From NCBI GenBank assembly GCA_009746045.1, contig RPFO01000026.1, positions 3,666,563-3,730,562 of the forward strand: a stretch of DNA of 64,000 bases, in the 5' to 3' direction. Below, in pieces: positions 39,150-50,920 of this stretch (positions are counted from its first letter, which is position 1; every line of letters begins with the position of its first letter). The notes under the pieces are model-generated. The model had not been told where the DNA came from, searched no databases, and saw nothing but the letters and a program-made list of their open reading frames with translations. Source of the DNA: Mesostigma viride. Lineage: Eukaryota > Streptophyta > Mesostigmatophyceae > Mesostigmatales > Mesostigmataceae. Made by a program: the position numbers and the translations under genes.

Positions 39150-39330
39150 TTGAGGGGTTAATTAATTAATTAGGAACATGACTCCGTTGGGAGTATATGT
39201 AGCATGGCATATCCCAGAGAAGGGGCATATGGCCGGCTTTTAATACATTCTAAGCTACTTCCTGCAAGGGCGGGAATGTAAACGACACTTGCTCTACTAG
39301 GTGCACCAAGGGCACCTGCACCACCAGCCA
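39150..39330. repeat. Dispersed repeat (ACTCCGTTGGGAG family)
   Basis: TTAATTAATTAATT, CATGACTCCGTTGGGAG, AGAGAAGGGGCATATGG, TACTTCCTGCA and GGTGCAC follow each other as in 24550-24725 and the inverted 26225-26660. Confidence 0.7.
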
Positions 39331-39399
39331 GAGTCTCAAGCTCAACCCAGCCGACTACTAAGGGGAGCCTGTCACGGGGGGGGAAGATCACCATATTGG

Positions 39400-41100
39400 C
39401 TCTGCAAGAGCTACTAGGGAATGGCTTCTCATCAGAGAGTCACTCTCTGTATGTAGGCAGGCCCACCATGCCCCCGCGAAAAAAGGGGGGGGGCACCCCC
39501 CGGGCCCCCCACACCACCACCATGCACCACCACCACCACCGACCACCACTAACACACACACACACACACACACAAGACGGGTCCCAGACTAGAGCCTACG
39601 CACCCAACTCACCTCCTACAACGGTCTCACCCGTCTACAGTACAGGCCAACCACGAGTCCAGTACCCCACCCAATTGTCTGGACACCGTGACACCCATAC
39701 GACCCAACCCGCCAACCGACTGCACGCCCCTCCATAGGACTCGATCCCCCCACCCCCCACCCCGGCCCCGCCTACTATGCAGACGGACCCTCGGCGAGCG
39801 TACTATTCGCGGGACGGCACGGGATCTCTGACACTCTGACAGGCCGGGGCCGCCACCACGCCCCGAGCCGTGGCACCTTGCTGCGCCAATCCGTCGTGCC
39901 TGCGGTCGCTGCTCCGGCCTCGATCGAGGACTCATCACCGACATTGCGTCGCCGGCCGGAGCGCTACGAGGCAACAATTCCGCCACATCAGGGGAGTATA
40001 TATACCCATTCTACCTGTTGTCCCACGCCACAGTTTAATCCACATACCATTCCCTCCGCGGATACTTGTGACGTGTGATGGATTGCTAGGACGCACCAAG
40101 CAGCTAGCGTTCAGCGCGGGGGTGTCAAATGATGCAACAGTCTGGACACGTAACATGCAGTACCCTAGTACCATCCAATATAATACTACTATATACCGGC
40201 CCTCGGTCACTATAATAGACTCTCTGCGGCCCATGTGCGGCGTGGGATACAACTGCATGGCTGACTGTACAACAGGCCGGACTCCTTGAGTCCTGAGCCC
40301 CGGCCGCAGTCCCCTGTAAATTTACACCCCGCGCCGGACGCCCTGGTTGCCGATTTTTTTTATCGAGAATGGCCGGCATTGCCTTCCATGCGGCCGATGT
40401 TATAATAAATAAGCATATACACCAAATTTCAGTTGCAAAAACTGCATGAACATCATCAATGAGCGTGCTAATTGGGTGACTGACAATTGGAACACATGGT
40501 GAAATGACAAGCTATGTTAATTACTATCAAGGCCAGTGTTTTCCACACGTAGATGCACGCCCGAAAACCTATAAACAGTCGCGAATTTTACACCGCCGCG
40601 TATTTTACACCGGCCCCACGTATTATACCTCACTTTTAGGGCCCGCGTTTGTACCCCGTACCCGTATTTGCCAACCCGGAGAACGGATTACGCATGCAAC
40701 AGCTAGAAGGAAGACCCCGAAAAGAAGACCCCTCAAGACAATAATAAGAATCCGACATGGGCACGATACCGGGACCCGCTGCATGCTGAAACCGGCCGGT
40801 GCTCAAGGCCGCCCTTGTGGAGGCCTACGCACACGCTCAGGACGCAGAGGCAGCCGGCCCAGTGCATCGCGGATGCCAAGGCCTGCCAAGCTCGCAACCA
40901 GGGCAAGGACATGTGGTACCACCTCGATCGACCGGCTCGGCGGCCGGCGGCAGCGCACGTACCCCGGTATACGTGGAGCATGCACACAGGGGACAGCACG
41001 TGTACGGCGCCGGTCAGCCTTCTTGACCGCTGGTTGGCCCACAATGTTTCGGTGGGGCTCGCGCCCCCCCCGCCGCTTCACCCCGAGGCATCTGCCTGTC
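39400..41100. other. Mostly non-coding, low complexity
   Basis: (CA)n at 39550-39572, CCACCA-rich stretch before it, G8 and C6 runs. Open frames here are His/Pro/Thr-rich by-products of the repeats. From about 40780 the + strand may be 5' parts of the LINE that follows, but no endonuclease motif could be recognised. Confidence 0.4.
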
Positions 41101-41219
41101 TCCGGGTTAAATTAATTGCCGGACCCCCCCCCCCGCCTGGCCCCCCCTCCTCGTGGCCGCGGACTACCAAGTCCCCGACTTGAAGGAGGGCTAGCTGCCT
41201 TGCAACCAACGACGTCGCC

Positions 41220-42657
41220 CACCCCTTCACTTTGGAGGAATTGGACGGCGCCCTTGCTCGACGCCTGCGGTTCGACGCGGCGGTCACGTGCCCACCACCT
41301 TTCTGCTGAGCTGCTGAAGACCCCTGACCCGGCCGGCGGTGAGGGAGCTAATTCTGCTGGCGTTCGGTTCTGCAACCGTACGCCGGTACGACACGTGTCC
41401 TGCTCTCTAATGAGCCTAGCTCCGCCTGCTGAGTGGCAGCTAGACGGCCATCCGCGTCATGCTGTACATGCAAGAAGGGCTCTGCTGCTGACCCCGGTAA
41501 CTATCAGGGTGTGTGCCTCCAGAGCGCCGCGCTGAAGGTCTTCATGCGCATGATGCTGCTCAGGCTCCGTGCATGCAGCCCTGGACCCACACCTGGGCCG
41601 TGAGTCTCCTGGATGGTTTTCCGTCGTGGTCGTAATTACACTGCATGTCATGGCTGTACATACATATAATTTGTCGCGCGCCGGTTGATGGAGGAGGTGC
41701 GTCGCCTTCGCCCTGACGCCGGTTTGCCGCTGGTCTTCATTTTTGTTGACTATATCAAGGCCTTTGACACGGTCCGCCCTCTGGGAGGCTCTTTAATTGG
41801 GCCATCCTATAGCTCTGGATCGGGCACCATGCACCAGCGTTTATTGCTGCATGCCATTCGTCGACTGTATGAGGGCTCACAGGCAGTAGTGCGGACTGCG
41901 CACGGAAGGCACCACCCCACCATTCCCCCTTCACCACGGGGTGTGGCATGCAAGGTACTTGTGTCCTGTCCCCATATCTGTTCATTATTGTCGTGGATCA
42001 CGTCACATGCATGCGCCGCGGGGCACGTGCGCACTTTACTGCTCTTAAGGGGTTCGAGCCCGGCTTGGACATCCTTAACGAGCGCGAACACGGCGGCGAT
42101 GGCCCTGCATGGCTACCGCCTGTCCGACCTGATTTATGCAGATGATATCACCCTCAGCATTGCGCGCCCCGAGCACATTCAGACCTGGCTGGACTGCCTG
42201 GGCTTGGAGGCGCTGGCGGTGGAGTTGGAGATAGTGTCAAAACTGCATGAGGCGATGGTGATTGGGGCTTCCAGTCGCCCGCCGCTGCCGCGGCTGCTAC
42301 ACGGGACGGAGGTCCCGTTCCGTGATCGCTTCAAACTGTTGCATGGGGAGCATGCTCCGGCCCCGACGCCGCCGACGATGTGGACATCCGCATCGGCCTG
42401 GCCTGCATGGGTTAGGCTTCGTTCGATCAACGTGCACCTACTGGCGCTCGAAGGGCCTGGGAGAGCACCGCAAGCGCATGCTCTTCAAGGTCCTCGTCCT
42501 CACGGTGCTTACGTATGGCGCCAAGGCTGGCAAGGCATGGACACTCACGGACACTGTAAAGTCTGGCCGCCAAGCTAGACGGCACAGTTTGCAGGATGCT
42601 CCGACAGGTCCTGAATGTAGGGTTTTCCAAGCATAGGTCATTAGAGCCTTTGTATCC
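41220..42657 (+). pseudogene. LINE reverse transcriptase, 5' part
   Basis: Degenerate RT of a non-LTR retrotransposon. Motifs in order, in shifting frames: FTLEELDGALARRLRF (about 41227), NYQGVCLQSAALKVFMRM (about 41500), GFRRGRNYTACH (about 41610), LPLVFIFVDYIKAFDTV (about 41720), LLHAIRRLYEGSQAVV, then the catalytic IYADDITL at 42132-42155, and a C-terminal part with VLTVLTYGAKA and LDGTVCRMLRQVLNVG. The reading CCTTTGTATCCT at the end continues in frame at 50146 after a 7.5-kb insertion. Several frameshifts and stops. Confidence 0.82.
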
Positions 42658-43298
42658 TGTCAGAAATATTGAGACTTGTAGGTCGAAAACGATAGTGACA
42701 ATTAAAGATTACGCTTTATTATCATTGCATATTAAATCCCGGACTACCACCGTTTGTCCACCAAAACCATGATGTGGCTCCCGGGTGGGGACCATAAGCG
42801 TCAGCCATAACTCATGGCTCAGACCTTAGGTAAGTGCAACGTAGGTTGCGTCTTCCTCTTATGCACAAAGGTGCACAAAGTGTGAGTGCTCGACAGGCTG
42901 GCACAAAGATTGCGTAGCTTATCTGAAATGTGCTGAGAATGCGTTACGCAAGCCAGATTCCGTTAACACTCTCTAGTCGAGTAGTACGACTGAATAGTAC
43001 GCTAGCTATAGGTCGTAGGACCCTGAACGTACAAGTCTTGATATAATGTGCCGGTTCTCGTAGCTTCGGCACTAATATCTTAGTCACTCCGTGACCAAAT
43101 CATGAGCCATAACATGACACGTGCTCACTGTCCCAACACTGCATAATACTTTGCCGATATTAATTATGGCCACAAATACGGCAGGCGGGTGCGATTATTA
43201 GGGACGCAACCCTAATACCTCCGTTTACAATGGATGGCCTATATGAAATATATTAACGGCAGGCAGTTGGGCACACAGGGTGAACTTCACCCCTGACA
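42658..43298. repeat. LTR-like block at the left edge of the composite insertion
   Basis: 641 bp with perfect 6-bp inverted ends TGTCAG...CTGACA, preceded by the target sequence TATCC. It does not match the Copia LTR next to it. Most simply a solo LTR of another family, but its expected right-hand TATCC appears only after the Copia element (50146-50150). Confidence 0.5.
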
Positions 43299-43299
43299 G

Positions 43300-44053
43300 T
43301 GTTGAAAGAACTAATGGGTTTGCCTTCTACAATGCTTGTGATTGGAACCCAAATGTGCCTGTCCTTGCAGGTACAGGCTATGGAGGATGGAAGCAAAGAG
43401 ACAGAGACTCAGTTTGAGGCAGAATGATAGTGAGGAGTACCTTTGGCAAGGCTCCTCAGTTGTTTTATTAACTCGAGGAAAAAACACAGGCAGCAAACTG
43501 GAATGACCTGATTGGCTGGCTAGGAATGTGCCTAGGAATATTCTCATGTAATACTCAGGCCACCAATCAGGTTAGGTCAGTGTACAGGCTACCAATCAGA
43601 TCTAGACAAGAATAAATCTTATCTTGTAACTGCTGTACAGCCTTATCTTGTAACTGATGTACAGTCTTAACTTGTAACTGCTGCACAGTAATCTAACTAT
43701 TTAATAAAAGATCTCTCTATGTGTGATCTGATGATGATGAAGTAAATCTGGCGTGAACATATCAGCGCCACATCTGACATGCACAGTGTACATGTCAATC
43801 AGTCAGCTGTCCTGTCATAGATTCTCATCTGACATGTCATAGGTCAGCTGACATAGACAGATTTGTCAGCTGCCTATAAGGAATTTAAGGATCCACTTGG
43901 CATAGGTACTAATCCCTGATTACTAAAACTGGCCACAACTTTCTCATTTGTGGGCCAAATCCAACGGGATAAAGAACAGTGGCTCCTGTACAAGAGCCTC
44001 TATCTATCTAGCCAGGTCAGGTGGGTACAAATACAAGGACCATGTCCTTGACA
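43300..44053 (-). repeat. 3' LTR of the Copia element
   Basis: TGTTGAAAG...CTTGACA on the + strand. It holds three tandem copies of a ~27-bp unit with CTTGTAACTGCTGTACAG at 43619-43690. Confidence 0.92.
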
Positions 44054-44062
44054 CCCCCCTTA
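44054..44062 (-). promoter_or_regulatory. Polypurine tract of the Copia element
   Basis: Minus strand reads TAAGGGGGG immediately before the 3' LTR. The same LTR-end plus C6TTA motif recurs at about 44213-44226. Confidence 0.7.
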
Positions 44063-47000
44063 CAACACATGACCTTGCTCTAGTGCTATCCTGTCAAGTA
44101 TAACACTTAGAGGAAAAGCTCTCAGCCATAGCTAAGTCAAGCCTTGACCAAACATAGGACTCTAGAATTAAATTCAGTACTCACTATCAAGGTGACATTT
44201 GGGTACAACCTTGACACCCCCCTTACCCACATGGCACCAAACCAAAAATGGGATGCAACCCAGGCCAGTGGTAAGGATCAAACACTAACTGATCACGGGT
44301 AAGTGGGCGAAAAACATCCACCCCCCTCGCTAGCAAACACCGTGGTCAAAGTAGTCAAAAGACGATCTCCACGGAAACTGGAAACTGGAACTCCGGACCG
44401 GTGACGCGCCGAGTGTCCAACGAAAGCAGCAGGAAAGATTGCCGCATCGCCCAGCAACTAGCATGTGTTGCCAAGTCAAAAACTTCGTTGGGAAGATGCG
44501 CTTTGGATCACACCCCCCTCACTCTAGCGTCGCCTGAAAACATGAAGAAGCACACAAAATGCTCTAACACAGTGTCCATCTTCCCAGTAAAAGTCCTAAA
44601 TTTAGGACCAAGTGGAATTAAAAAATATATATTAAAAATATAATTACTTACAGCAGAGTGAAATCACATATATATATATATTAAAAAATATATATGCAAA
44701 CATTAAAATTTGACCCTGTCATTCGTTCCCATGACAGATAACACACTTTTTTAGTTTCTATCAAAAACCTGGGGTCAAATAATTACATTTAGTGCATGAA
44801 TGGGCCCTGCCACCTGCCAGACCTCAAAGCGCGAATTTGGCCAAAATGTGGGTTTTAGGACCATTAGGACCAATTATTGTCAACGCATGACCATGCTATC
44901 CACACGGTCCCTTGAGCATCTTACAAGCGCTAGGGGACCCTACGAGGCCTTGGGATGGCGGGGCAGCGTATAGCAAGGCCATACCCTGCTGTGGCTGCCT
45001 CTATATATACGCGTGATTAACGGTGTCACAGATGGTGCAGGTAATGCAATATAGGGTTGCATGGTTGCTGAGGTTGCCCGGCTTGAACATGGCCCACCCC
45101 TTGCGGTAAACTTTCTCTAAGCATATGCCAAACCTTCTTTGACATCACGGACATGCTGGCCACCACCCAGCGATGAAAAAACATTGCATTTGCATTGCAA
45201 CTAACACATGAATGCAGCCAAATCAAGTTACAAAACAACGTTGTGCTAACATGCAACGCTTTGTGAGCGAATTCAGGGTGCATGTAACACGTAAACCATA
45301 CTGTATATACTGTCTGAGAACACCCTGAACGACTGCAGGCCATAGGACCATGGTTTATAACTAACACATGAGTAAAACTGCTCTTACGCATGTGTGTTTT
45401 AGCTGCAGCGGACGACGAAGATAGAGACGTAAAAAATTGTATGACGTAAACCAACTATGTGTGACAGTTATGTGCACAGAGAGCGTCCCCTCTTTTTAGG
45501 CATAGCTGGCTGACTCAAAACACCACGACAGCGTTGCCAGTTACACTCATGATCTAGGACAACCCGGCACTTACCTGCTACTTACGTCGCCTCATTCCAG
45601 ATGGTTGCAAAAAAGTCGCTGAAATCCGCAGCGAGGTCAGCTTTCCGAGAGCTGAGCGCACCAAAGCTGGCCAACCGGTTCGACAATGATATAAACCACG
45701 CTTGTGCTGCGTTCTAGGTCCAAGAAATACCGAAAGTGAAGACCTATAAGGTGCGCTCGCTGCCCAGCCTGAACGTCCCTAAAACATGGTCGACAATGGA
45801 AATCGGGCAAGAATATCACGGCCCAGGCGCTCCCATGTCAAATACTCCGTTTCTAAACTCCAGACTATAATAAAAATCGTCCACAAAAATTTCCTGGCTT
45901 GATTCGCACCACCATTGCTAATACACTAACATGTTTGTGCCAAAATCGACCCTCCGCGAGCAGGGGATCTGCGACCCATTTGTGTTGTGCCGCTGTGATA
46001 CAGCGCTACACATAAAAACTTGCGCAGAAAATATTCACAGCCTTTAAGCATAACTAACAACCTTTCGTTTTTGCTACTGGGCGCCCGAAATGATAAACGC
46101 ACGTGAAAACGCCGGCCACGATTGTCAGGTCGCCATATCCACCTCACTTCATTCCCGCACCCACTTTTTCGCTCCAAAATCGGTTATATTTTTGGTCGAG
46201 GTACCTACTTTCCCGCCATTATACCCGGTACCCGGGTACGGAATCCGGGTACCATGTGCCGGTACCACGGGTCGGGTACATCATGCCGGGTACGGTCCAC
46301 ATGGGGTACGGTCCATATAGTGACCCCCCCCCCCGGTACCTCGGTTATAGTGACCACTAGGACGATTTAGGACAAAGTCCTAAATTTAGGACCGTGGGAT
46401 GATTAACAACAGGCAAACTCTTAGACAATGCAGGGGACATGATGTATGATTAACGCATAAAACATGTGATTAACGACATAAAGCATCCGACCTACGGCAG
46501 AGCACCAACGGTGAACAAGGAGCAGAACACGTAGTCCTGACACACCTTAATCACACAGGTAACTAACATAAACCGACATAGTCATGGATCTTAGCATTAG
46601 CCAACATGAACGAACTGAAAAGACAGCTCTGATTAACCAACGATAGTTGAAAGCGACTAAAAACGGGACATGAAGCGACGACAAAGTCAGGAGCACAAAC
46701 GCAGGCTATGTACAAAAGACACAACCGCAAACTGCATGAACAAACCTAGCATGCAACGAGAAAGTATGCCCTAAGAATGGGCAACACACACGACATGAAA
46801 TGAACGTGCAGATTGACCACAAAAAGGGTCAGCAAGAACGGAGACATGGCCAGCAAACCGGCGCTAGCCAAACGTACCAAGATTACAAAGAACTTGGAAA
46901 ACATACCATTGCTGGTAGAAGAACGTCATGGGGACGATGAACACAGGTGGTCTAGAACTCAAATAACGCATCCCGACGAAGCGCTATGAAAAAGTCTAGC

Positions 47001-47236
47001 AGAAACAAAACAAGACTATGCGAGATGCATAAGGCCGGAAGGACCCCGCACCTAACAGCACAATAGACCACAAAATATTCGTGTCTAAAGCAATTTTTCA
47101 CGAACGAAAAACAGTGGCGACTTGAGATCATAGGGGTTAGTTAAGCTAGCTATCAAATTCCCAACGAACGTGACCATAGCGCATCCCCAAAAATCGCCAT
47201 GAAAATAGCGGAAGCAGGGCTCCCGCACCGACCGCC
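44063..47236. other. Non-coding interior of the Copia element
   Basis: No pol genes seen on either strand. Contains a TA-repeat stretch (44620-44695) and a cluster of palindromic GGTACC/CCGGGTAC words (46190-46345). The largest frame, 45026-45454 minus, has no recognisable domain. Confidence 0.5.
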
Positions 47237-49381
47237 TTAGTGCTCAAGGCAGCACTTGTGCCGGCAACTTGTTGGCTCAGCACAGTCCCAAATTGACAGG
47301 GACACGTGGCAGCCGACGACTCCAGCTCCAGGACTTGGCTCCAGGACTGGGCTTGGACTTGGTGCATCTGGTGGCCTCCCCTCACCAGGAATTCCCCCCG
47401 CAGCAAAATCCAAAATGCTGGCGCCCGAGACGCGCCACGCCAAACCCCCACTTGATTCTGGCCAGGGAGCGAAACCGTCACGCAGCAGGCTTGGTGACGT
47501 CTGCGTGTTGGCACTAGTAGGCCAAACGATGCCAGGCTGGGGAAGCTCTCCCAGCACGCCACGTAGGTTGACATCCATGGACAACGGCAAGCCAGGTGAG
47601 CTCGCCGCTGGAGGGGTCAGGGAAACTGGTGGAGCAGAGTCCACCTGATCTGGCACGAGAGGGCTATAAGTAGTACTGCCCGACGCAGAACTCCAGGAAC
47701 CGTCCTCCCCGTGTGCCCCAACGACCGGTACTAAGCCGATCCCATTCCTTGCCGTCCCCACCACGCCAAAATCCTGCACAATTGCAGGTTTGTCAGCGGA
47801 AAAACCGCCCTTGCCGCCACACGACAGTGGCGACGACACCGGGCGCAGCAAAGCGCCTCGGGAAGAAGCCTGCAGCCCCAAAGGCCGCGAAAAGCCAGGC
47901 AGAAAGCCCAGCGTCTTGGACATGGCCGCCACTGGCAGGCCAGCGCTCCACAGCGACCCCAACGGCCGCACGGTCGTGGCCGCCAGCGCCGCCTTCTTGT
48001 TGAGAGCAGGTAACACGTAGACGTTGTCCCTCTGCTCCATCTTGTGCGCCTTGTTGTCCACCACAGCGATTTCCTGGTTGAAATCCAGCTTGTGGCCAGC
48101 CTTCACGAGCGCTCCAACAGAGAGCACCCGAACGGGCAGCTCGGGGACCAGAAGGGCTCCATCCAGTCGGAGCTCGCTCCCCGGCAAATGCACAGAAACT
48201 GTGCCAACTCCAGCAGCTTGCAGGTCGCCGCCTGATCCGACGATCTGCCTGTTGTGGGGGATAAGTGACACGAAGTCAGAACGGCACGGGGACATGTGGC
48301 TGCTCGCAGCCGAGTCCAGCACCCAGTTGAGTTTGTCGCCCGTATACTGCGTGAGAGCAGCAGCCTCCAGCGGCGTCGACGGCGACTCCTCGGCGATGGT
48401 GACCATGCAGAAGCCAGGCGGCAGTTCAGCCGCCTCCTGAGTTGCGTTGGCAGCGGATCCAGCAGGTGCGTTGCGTCCCTTGCTCTGGTTCCCTCGGTTG
48501 CCGCCCTTGCCCCCCCTGTGCTGGTTGGGGTACCAGCGTGGGGCCTTCTCAGGATGCTCCTTCCAGCAGTCTTTGTCCTTGTGATTTGACAGGCCACAGT
48601 GACTGCATTTCTTGGTCCCCCCGTTCCCCTTGCTGTTGGTGTGGTAGGCCTGGCCAGTGCCAGCACTCTCCTTTTTCACCACAGCACGTCCCCCCTTGAG
48701 CAGATCCTCCGCCTCCATGAGTGCCCTCTTCACCACAGGTAGTGGGTCCTCCTCGTTGAACCGTACAGACACCAGCGCAGGGCGGTACTCGTCTGTCAGT
48801 GCTCCCAGTAGAATGGCAGCAAAATCACGGTCCTGGATGACTCCCCCTGCAGCCTGGTAGTCAGCACGTAGAAGCTCCGCCCTCCTCACAAGCTGTTGCA
48901 TGGTCTCGTTAGGAAGCTTCTGTAGGCGGTGCAGCTTGCTCCTCAGCTCAAACCTGTGACTCTTGGTTAGCCTGGTTTGCTCATAGTTCTCCATGAGACA
49001 CTGCCATGCTTGGCTACCAGTTTTGTTGGCCACAGTGGCCATTAGGCGTGCAGCTTCACCTGTTAGACAGGTGAGCAAAGCTGCCCACAGGGCCTTATCA
49101 GCCCTGTCATTCTCCTCAGTACCCAGCAGGACAGCATCCAAACTGAAAAGACTGACAACAGCCAAAAACAAATTCTTCCACTCCTCCCACTTGCTGTAAT
49201 CATCACCAGCTGCACCAACAAATTTCTTGCAGCTCTTGGCAACTGTTGAAACAAGAGAGGTGTAGTCAGGCTGTCTGGTAGCAGTTTGGGTGTCTTGATC
49301 CTCCATGGTTGATCTGGGTCTGGGTGTTGTCTCTGGGGTAGTCAGATGAATGTCTCTGCTCCTCAAATGCAGGGTAGGCAT
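47237..49381 (-). CDS. gag: Copia Gag-protease protein with novel C-terminal tail
   Basis: Open over 714 codons. A possible start at 49381 overlaps the primer site region; the ATG at about 49308 (MEDQDTQTATRQPD) is the more usual Copia start. Residues 45-230: Copia Gag (YSKWEEWKNLFLAV, GSQAWQCLMENYEQTRL, FRLHRLQKLPNETMQQ-like). CCHC knuckle CSHCGLSNHKDKDC near 48570-48612. Protease with WVLDSAASSHMSP (catalytic Asp-Ser) near 48300. After VYVLPALNKK, where the Copia pre-integrase region would begin, only LWSAG...AAMSKTLGF is reminiscent of it. The final ~250 residues are Pro/Ser/Gly-rich with no known domain. Intact frame suggests it is still translated. Confidence 0.88.
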   Translation of the reverse strand: MPTLHLRSRDIHLTTPETTPRPRSTMEDQDTQTATRQPDYTSLVSTVAKSCKKFVGAAGDDYSKWEEWKNLFLAVVSLFSLDAVLLGTEENDRADKALWAALLTCLTGEAARLMATVANKTGSQAWQCLMENYEQTRLTKSHRFELRSKLHRLQKLPNETMQQLVRRAELLRADYQAAGGVIQDRDFAAILLGALTDEYRPALVSVRFNEEDPLPVVKRALMEAEDLLKGGRAVVKKESAGTGQAYHTNSKGNGGTKKCSHCGLSNHKDKDCWKEHPEKAPRWYPNQHRGGKGGNRGNQSKGRNAPAGSAANATQEAAELPPGFCMVTIAEESPSTPLEAAALTQYTGDKLNWVLDSAASSHMSPCRSDFVSLIPHNRQIVGSGGDLQAAGVGTVSVHLPGSELRLDGALLVPELPVRVLSVGALVKAGHKLDFNQEIAVVDNKAHKMEQRDNVYVLPALNKKAALAATTVRPLGSLWSAGLPVAAMSKTLGFLPGFSRPLGLQASSRGALLRPVSSPLSCGGKGGFSADKPAIVQDFGVVGTARNGIGLVPVVGAHGEDGSWSSASGSTTYSPLVPDQVDSAPPVSLTPPAASSPGLPLSMDVNLRGVLGELPQPGIVWPTSANTQTSPSLLRDGFAPWPESSGGLAWRVSGASILDFAAGGIPGEGRPPDAPSPSPVLEPSPGAGVVGCHVSLSIWDCAEPTSCRHKCCLEH

Positions 49382-49385
49382 CAAA

Positions 49386-49397
49386 CCTCCGATACCA
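49386..49397 (-). promoter_or_regulatory. tRNA primer binding site of the Copia element
   Basis: TGGTATCGGAGG on the minus strand directly after the 5' LTR with no spacer. Same 12-mer as in Gypsy element B. Confidence 0.85.
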
Positions 49398-50145
49398 TGT
49401 TGAAAGAACTAATGGGTTTGCCTTCTACAATGCTTGTGATTGGAACCCAAATGTGCCTGTCCTTGCAGGTACAGGCTATGGAGGATGGAAGCAAAGAGAC
49501 AGAGACTCAGTTTGAGGCAGAATGATAGTGAGGAGTACCTTTGGCAAGGCTCCTCAGTTGTTTTATTAACTCGAGGAAAAAACACAGGCAGCAAACTGGA
49601 ATGACCTGATTGGCTGGCTAGGAATGTGCCTAGGAATATTCTCATGTAATACTCAGGCCACCAATCAGGTTAGGTCAGTGTACAGGCTACCAATCAGATC
49701 TAGACAAGAATAAATCTTATCTTGTAACTGCTGTACAGCCTTATCTTGTAACTGATGTACAGTCTTAACTTGTAACTGCTGCACAGTAATCTAACTATTT
49801 AATAAAAGATCTCTCTATGTGTGATCTGATGATGATGAAGTAAATCTGGCGTGAACATATCAGCGCCACATCTGACATGCACAGTGTACATGTCAATCAG
49901 TCAGCTGTCCTGTCATAGATTCTCATCTGACATGTCATAGGTCAGCTGACATAGACAGATTTGTCAGCTGCCTATTATAAGGATCCACTTGGCATAGGTA
50001 CTAATCCCTGATTACTAAAACTGGCCACAACTTTCTCATTTGTGGGCCAAATCCAACGGGATAAAGAACAGTGGCTCCTGTACAAGAGCCTCTATCTATC
50101 TAGCCAGGTCAGGTGGGTACAAATACAAGGACCATGTCCTTGACA
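49398..50145 (-). repeat. 5' LTR of the Copia element
   Basis: 748 bp; same sequence as 43300-44053 apart from a 6-bp length difference near 49975. Followed on the + strand by TATCC, the target duplication. Confidence 0.92.
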
Positions 50146-50265
50146 TATCCTGAGGGTATGCCTCACATTTCGGACGAGATTAGGCAGCGTAGGATAGCAT
50201 TTGTAGGACATTTTGGTCCTGAGGATAGCCGCTATACACTACCGCCTCGTCTTCCATTACAGTAG
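50146..50265 (+). pseudogene. LINE reverse transcriptase, 3' end
   Basis: Continues the LINE frame cut at 42657: YPEGMPHISDEIRQRRIAFV, GHFGPEDSRYT, then stop at 50263-50265. The R-R-I-A-F-V-G-H pattern is the usual post-RT segment of LINE ORF2. Confidence 0.8.
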
Positions 50266-50689
50266 AGGACAGCTCGGATGAGGATTACATCCCCATCTAT
50301 AGTGCTTAACGGTTGGGGGATGATGCAGACGATGTTTGTTGAAACTTTTGTGTAATTATTTTTCTAATGAGATTATAGCATGGTACTCTGTCCGGGCATG
50401 CCTTTGCGCATGATCGACACGCAAGTACTTAGTACTTACTTACAATTACTTACTTGTAGGACATCTTGCTTGCACCAGTCAGGTAGATACCGCCCTAGTG
50501 GTCCGGCTGGCCCCCAGCGTCTTGGCCAACCAGGGCGGCACATCCTGACCTGGCCTGGCCCCAAGGACATTCCTAGAAAGCTGGGTCAACCTGCCTAGAA
50601 CTACATCCAGATGTTGCTGGCCGACCTATAGTGGTCCCAGCTCAGTTTGAACACCGCATTCACTCCCTCTCTCTTGCTTGGACTGCTAG

Positions 50690-50880
50690 TGCAGAACAAG
50701 AAGAGGTGGCCAGCAGAAGATTGTCCAGGCTCACACGGCGCCAGCCCCCCTGGGCAAGCCCCCTAGCTGCCCCCAAGCGGAAGGGGCGCTTTGCTGAGTA
50801 TACCCCCGATGGATGGATGGATGGGTGCAAACAGTCCGGCCTACCGGTCTAATCTATCTACATCAGCTACCTACGACATC
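50690..50880. repeat. Dispersed LINE-tail repeat, inverted copy
   Basis: CAGAACAAGAAGAGGTGG, GATTGTCCAGGCTCACAC, GGGCAAGCCCCCT and GGAAGGGGCG match, in inverse orientation, the repeats at 51299-51548 and 51778-52035. Confidence 0.75.
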
Positions 50881-50920
50881 TATCTAACAGCATTCTAACT
50901 ACAACATCTATCTAGACAGC

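Larger units (their letters stand above)
43300..50145 (-). mobile_element. Non-autonomous Ty1/Copia element (Gag-protease only)
   Basis: Two direct LTRs (43300-44053 and 49398-50145), primer site, polypurine tract, and one long minus-strand ORF with Gag, CCHC knuckle and Copia protease. No integrase or RT motifs were found in the remaining 3.2 kb. LTRs of 754 and 748 bp seem to differ only by a small indel (near 43880 versus 49975), suggesting recent insertion. Resembles the 'TR-GAG' class of Gag-only elements, which depend on relatives for pol functions (family knowledge). Confidence 0.88.

Noticed and set aside
39396-39737. His/Thr/Pro-rich ORF
   Set aside because: Produced by CCACCA and (CA)n simple repeats, not by a protein-like sequence.
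43311-43547. 78-codon ORF present identically at 49409-49645
   Set aside because: It lies inside the two LTR copies; identical because the LTRs are, and without protein features.
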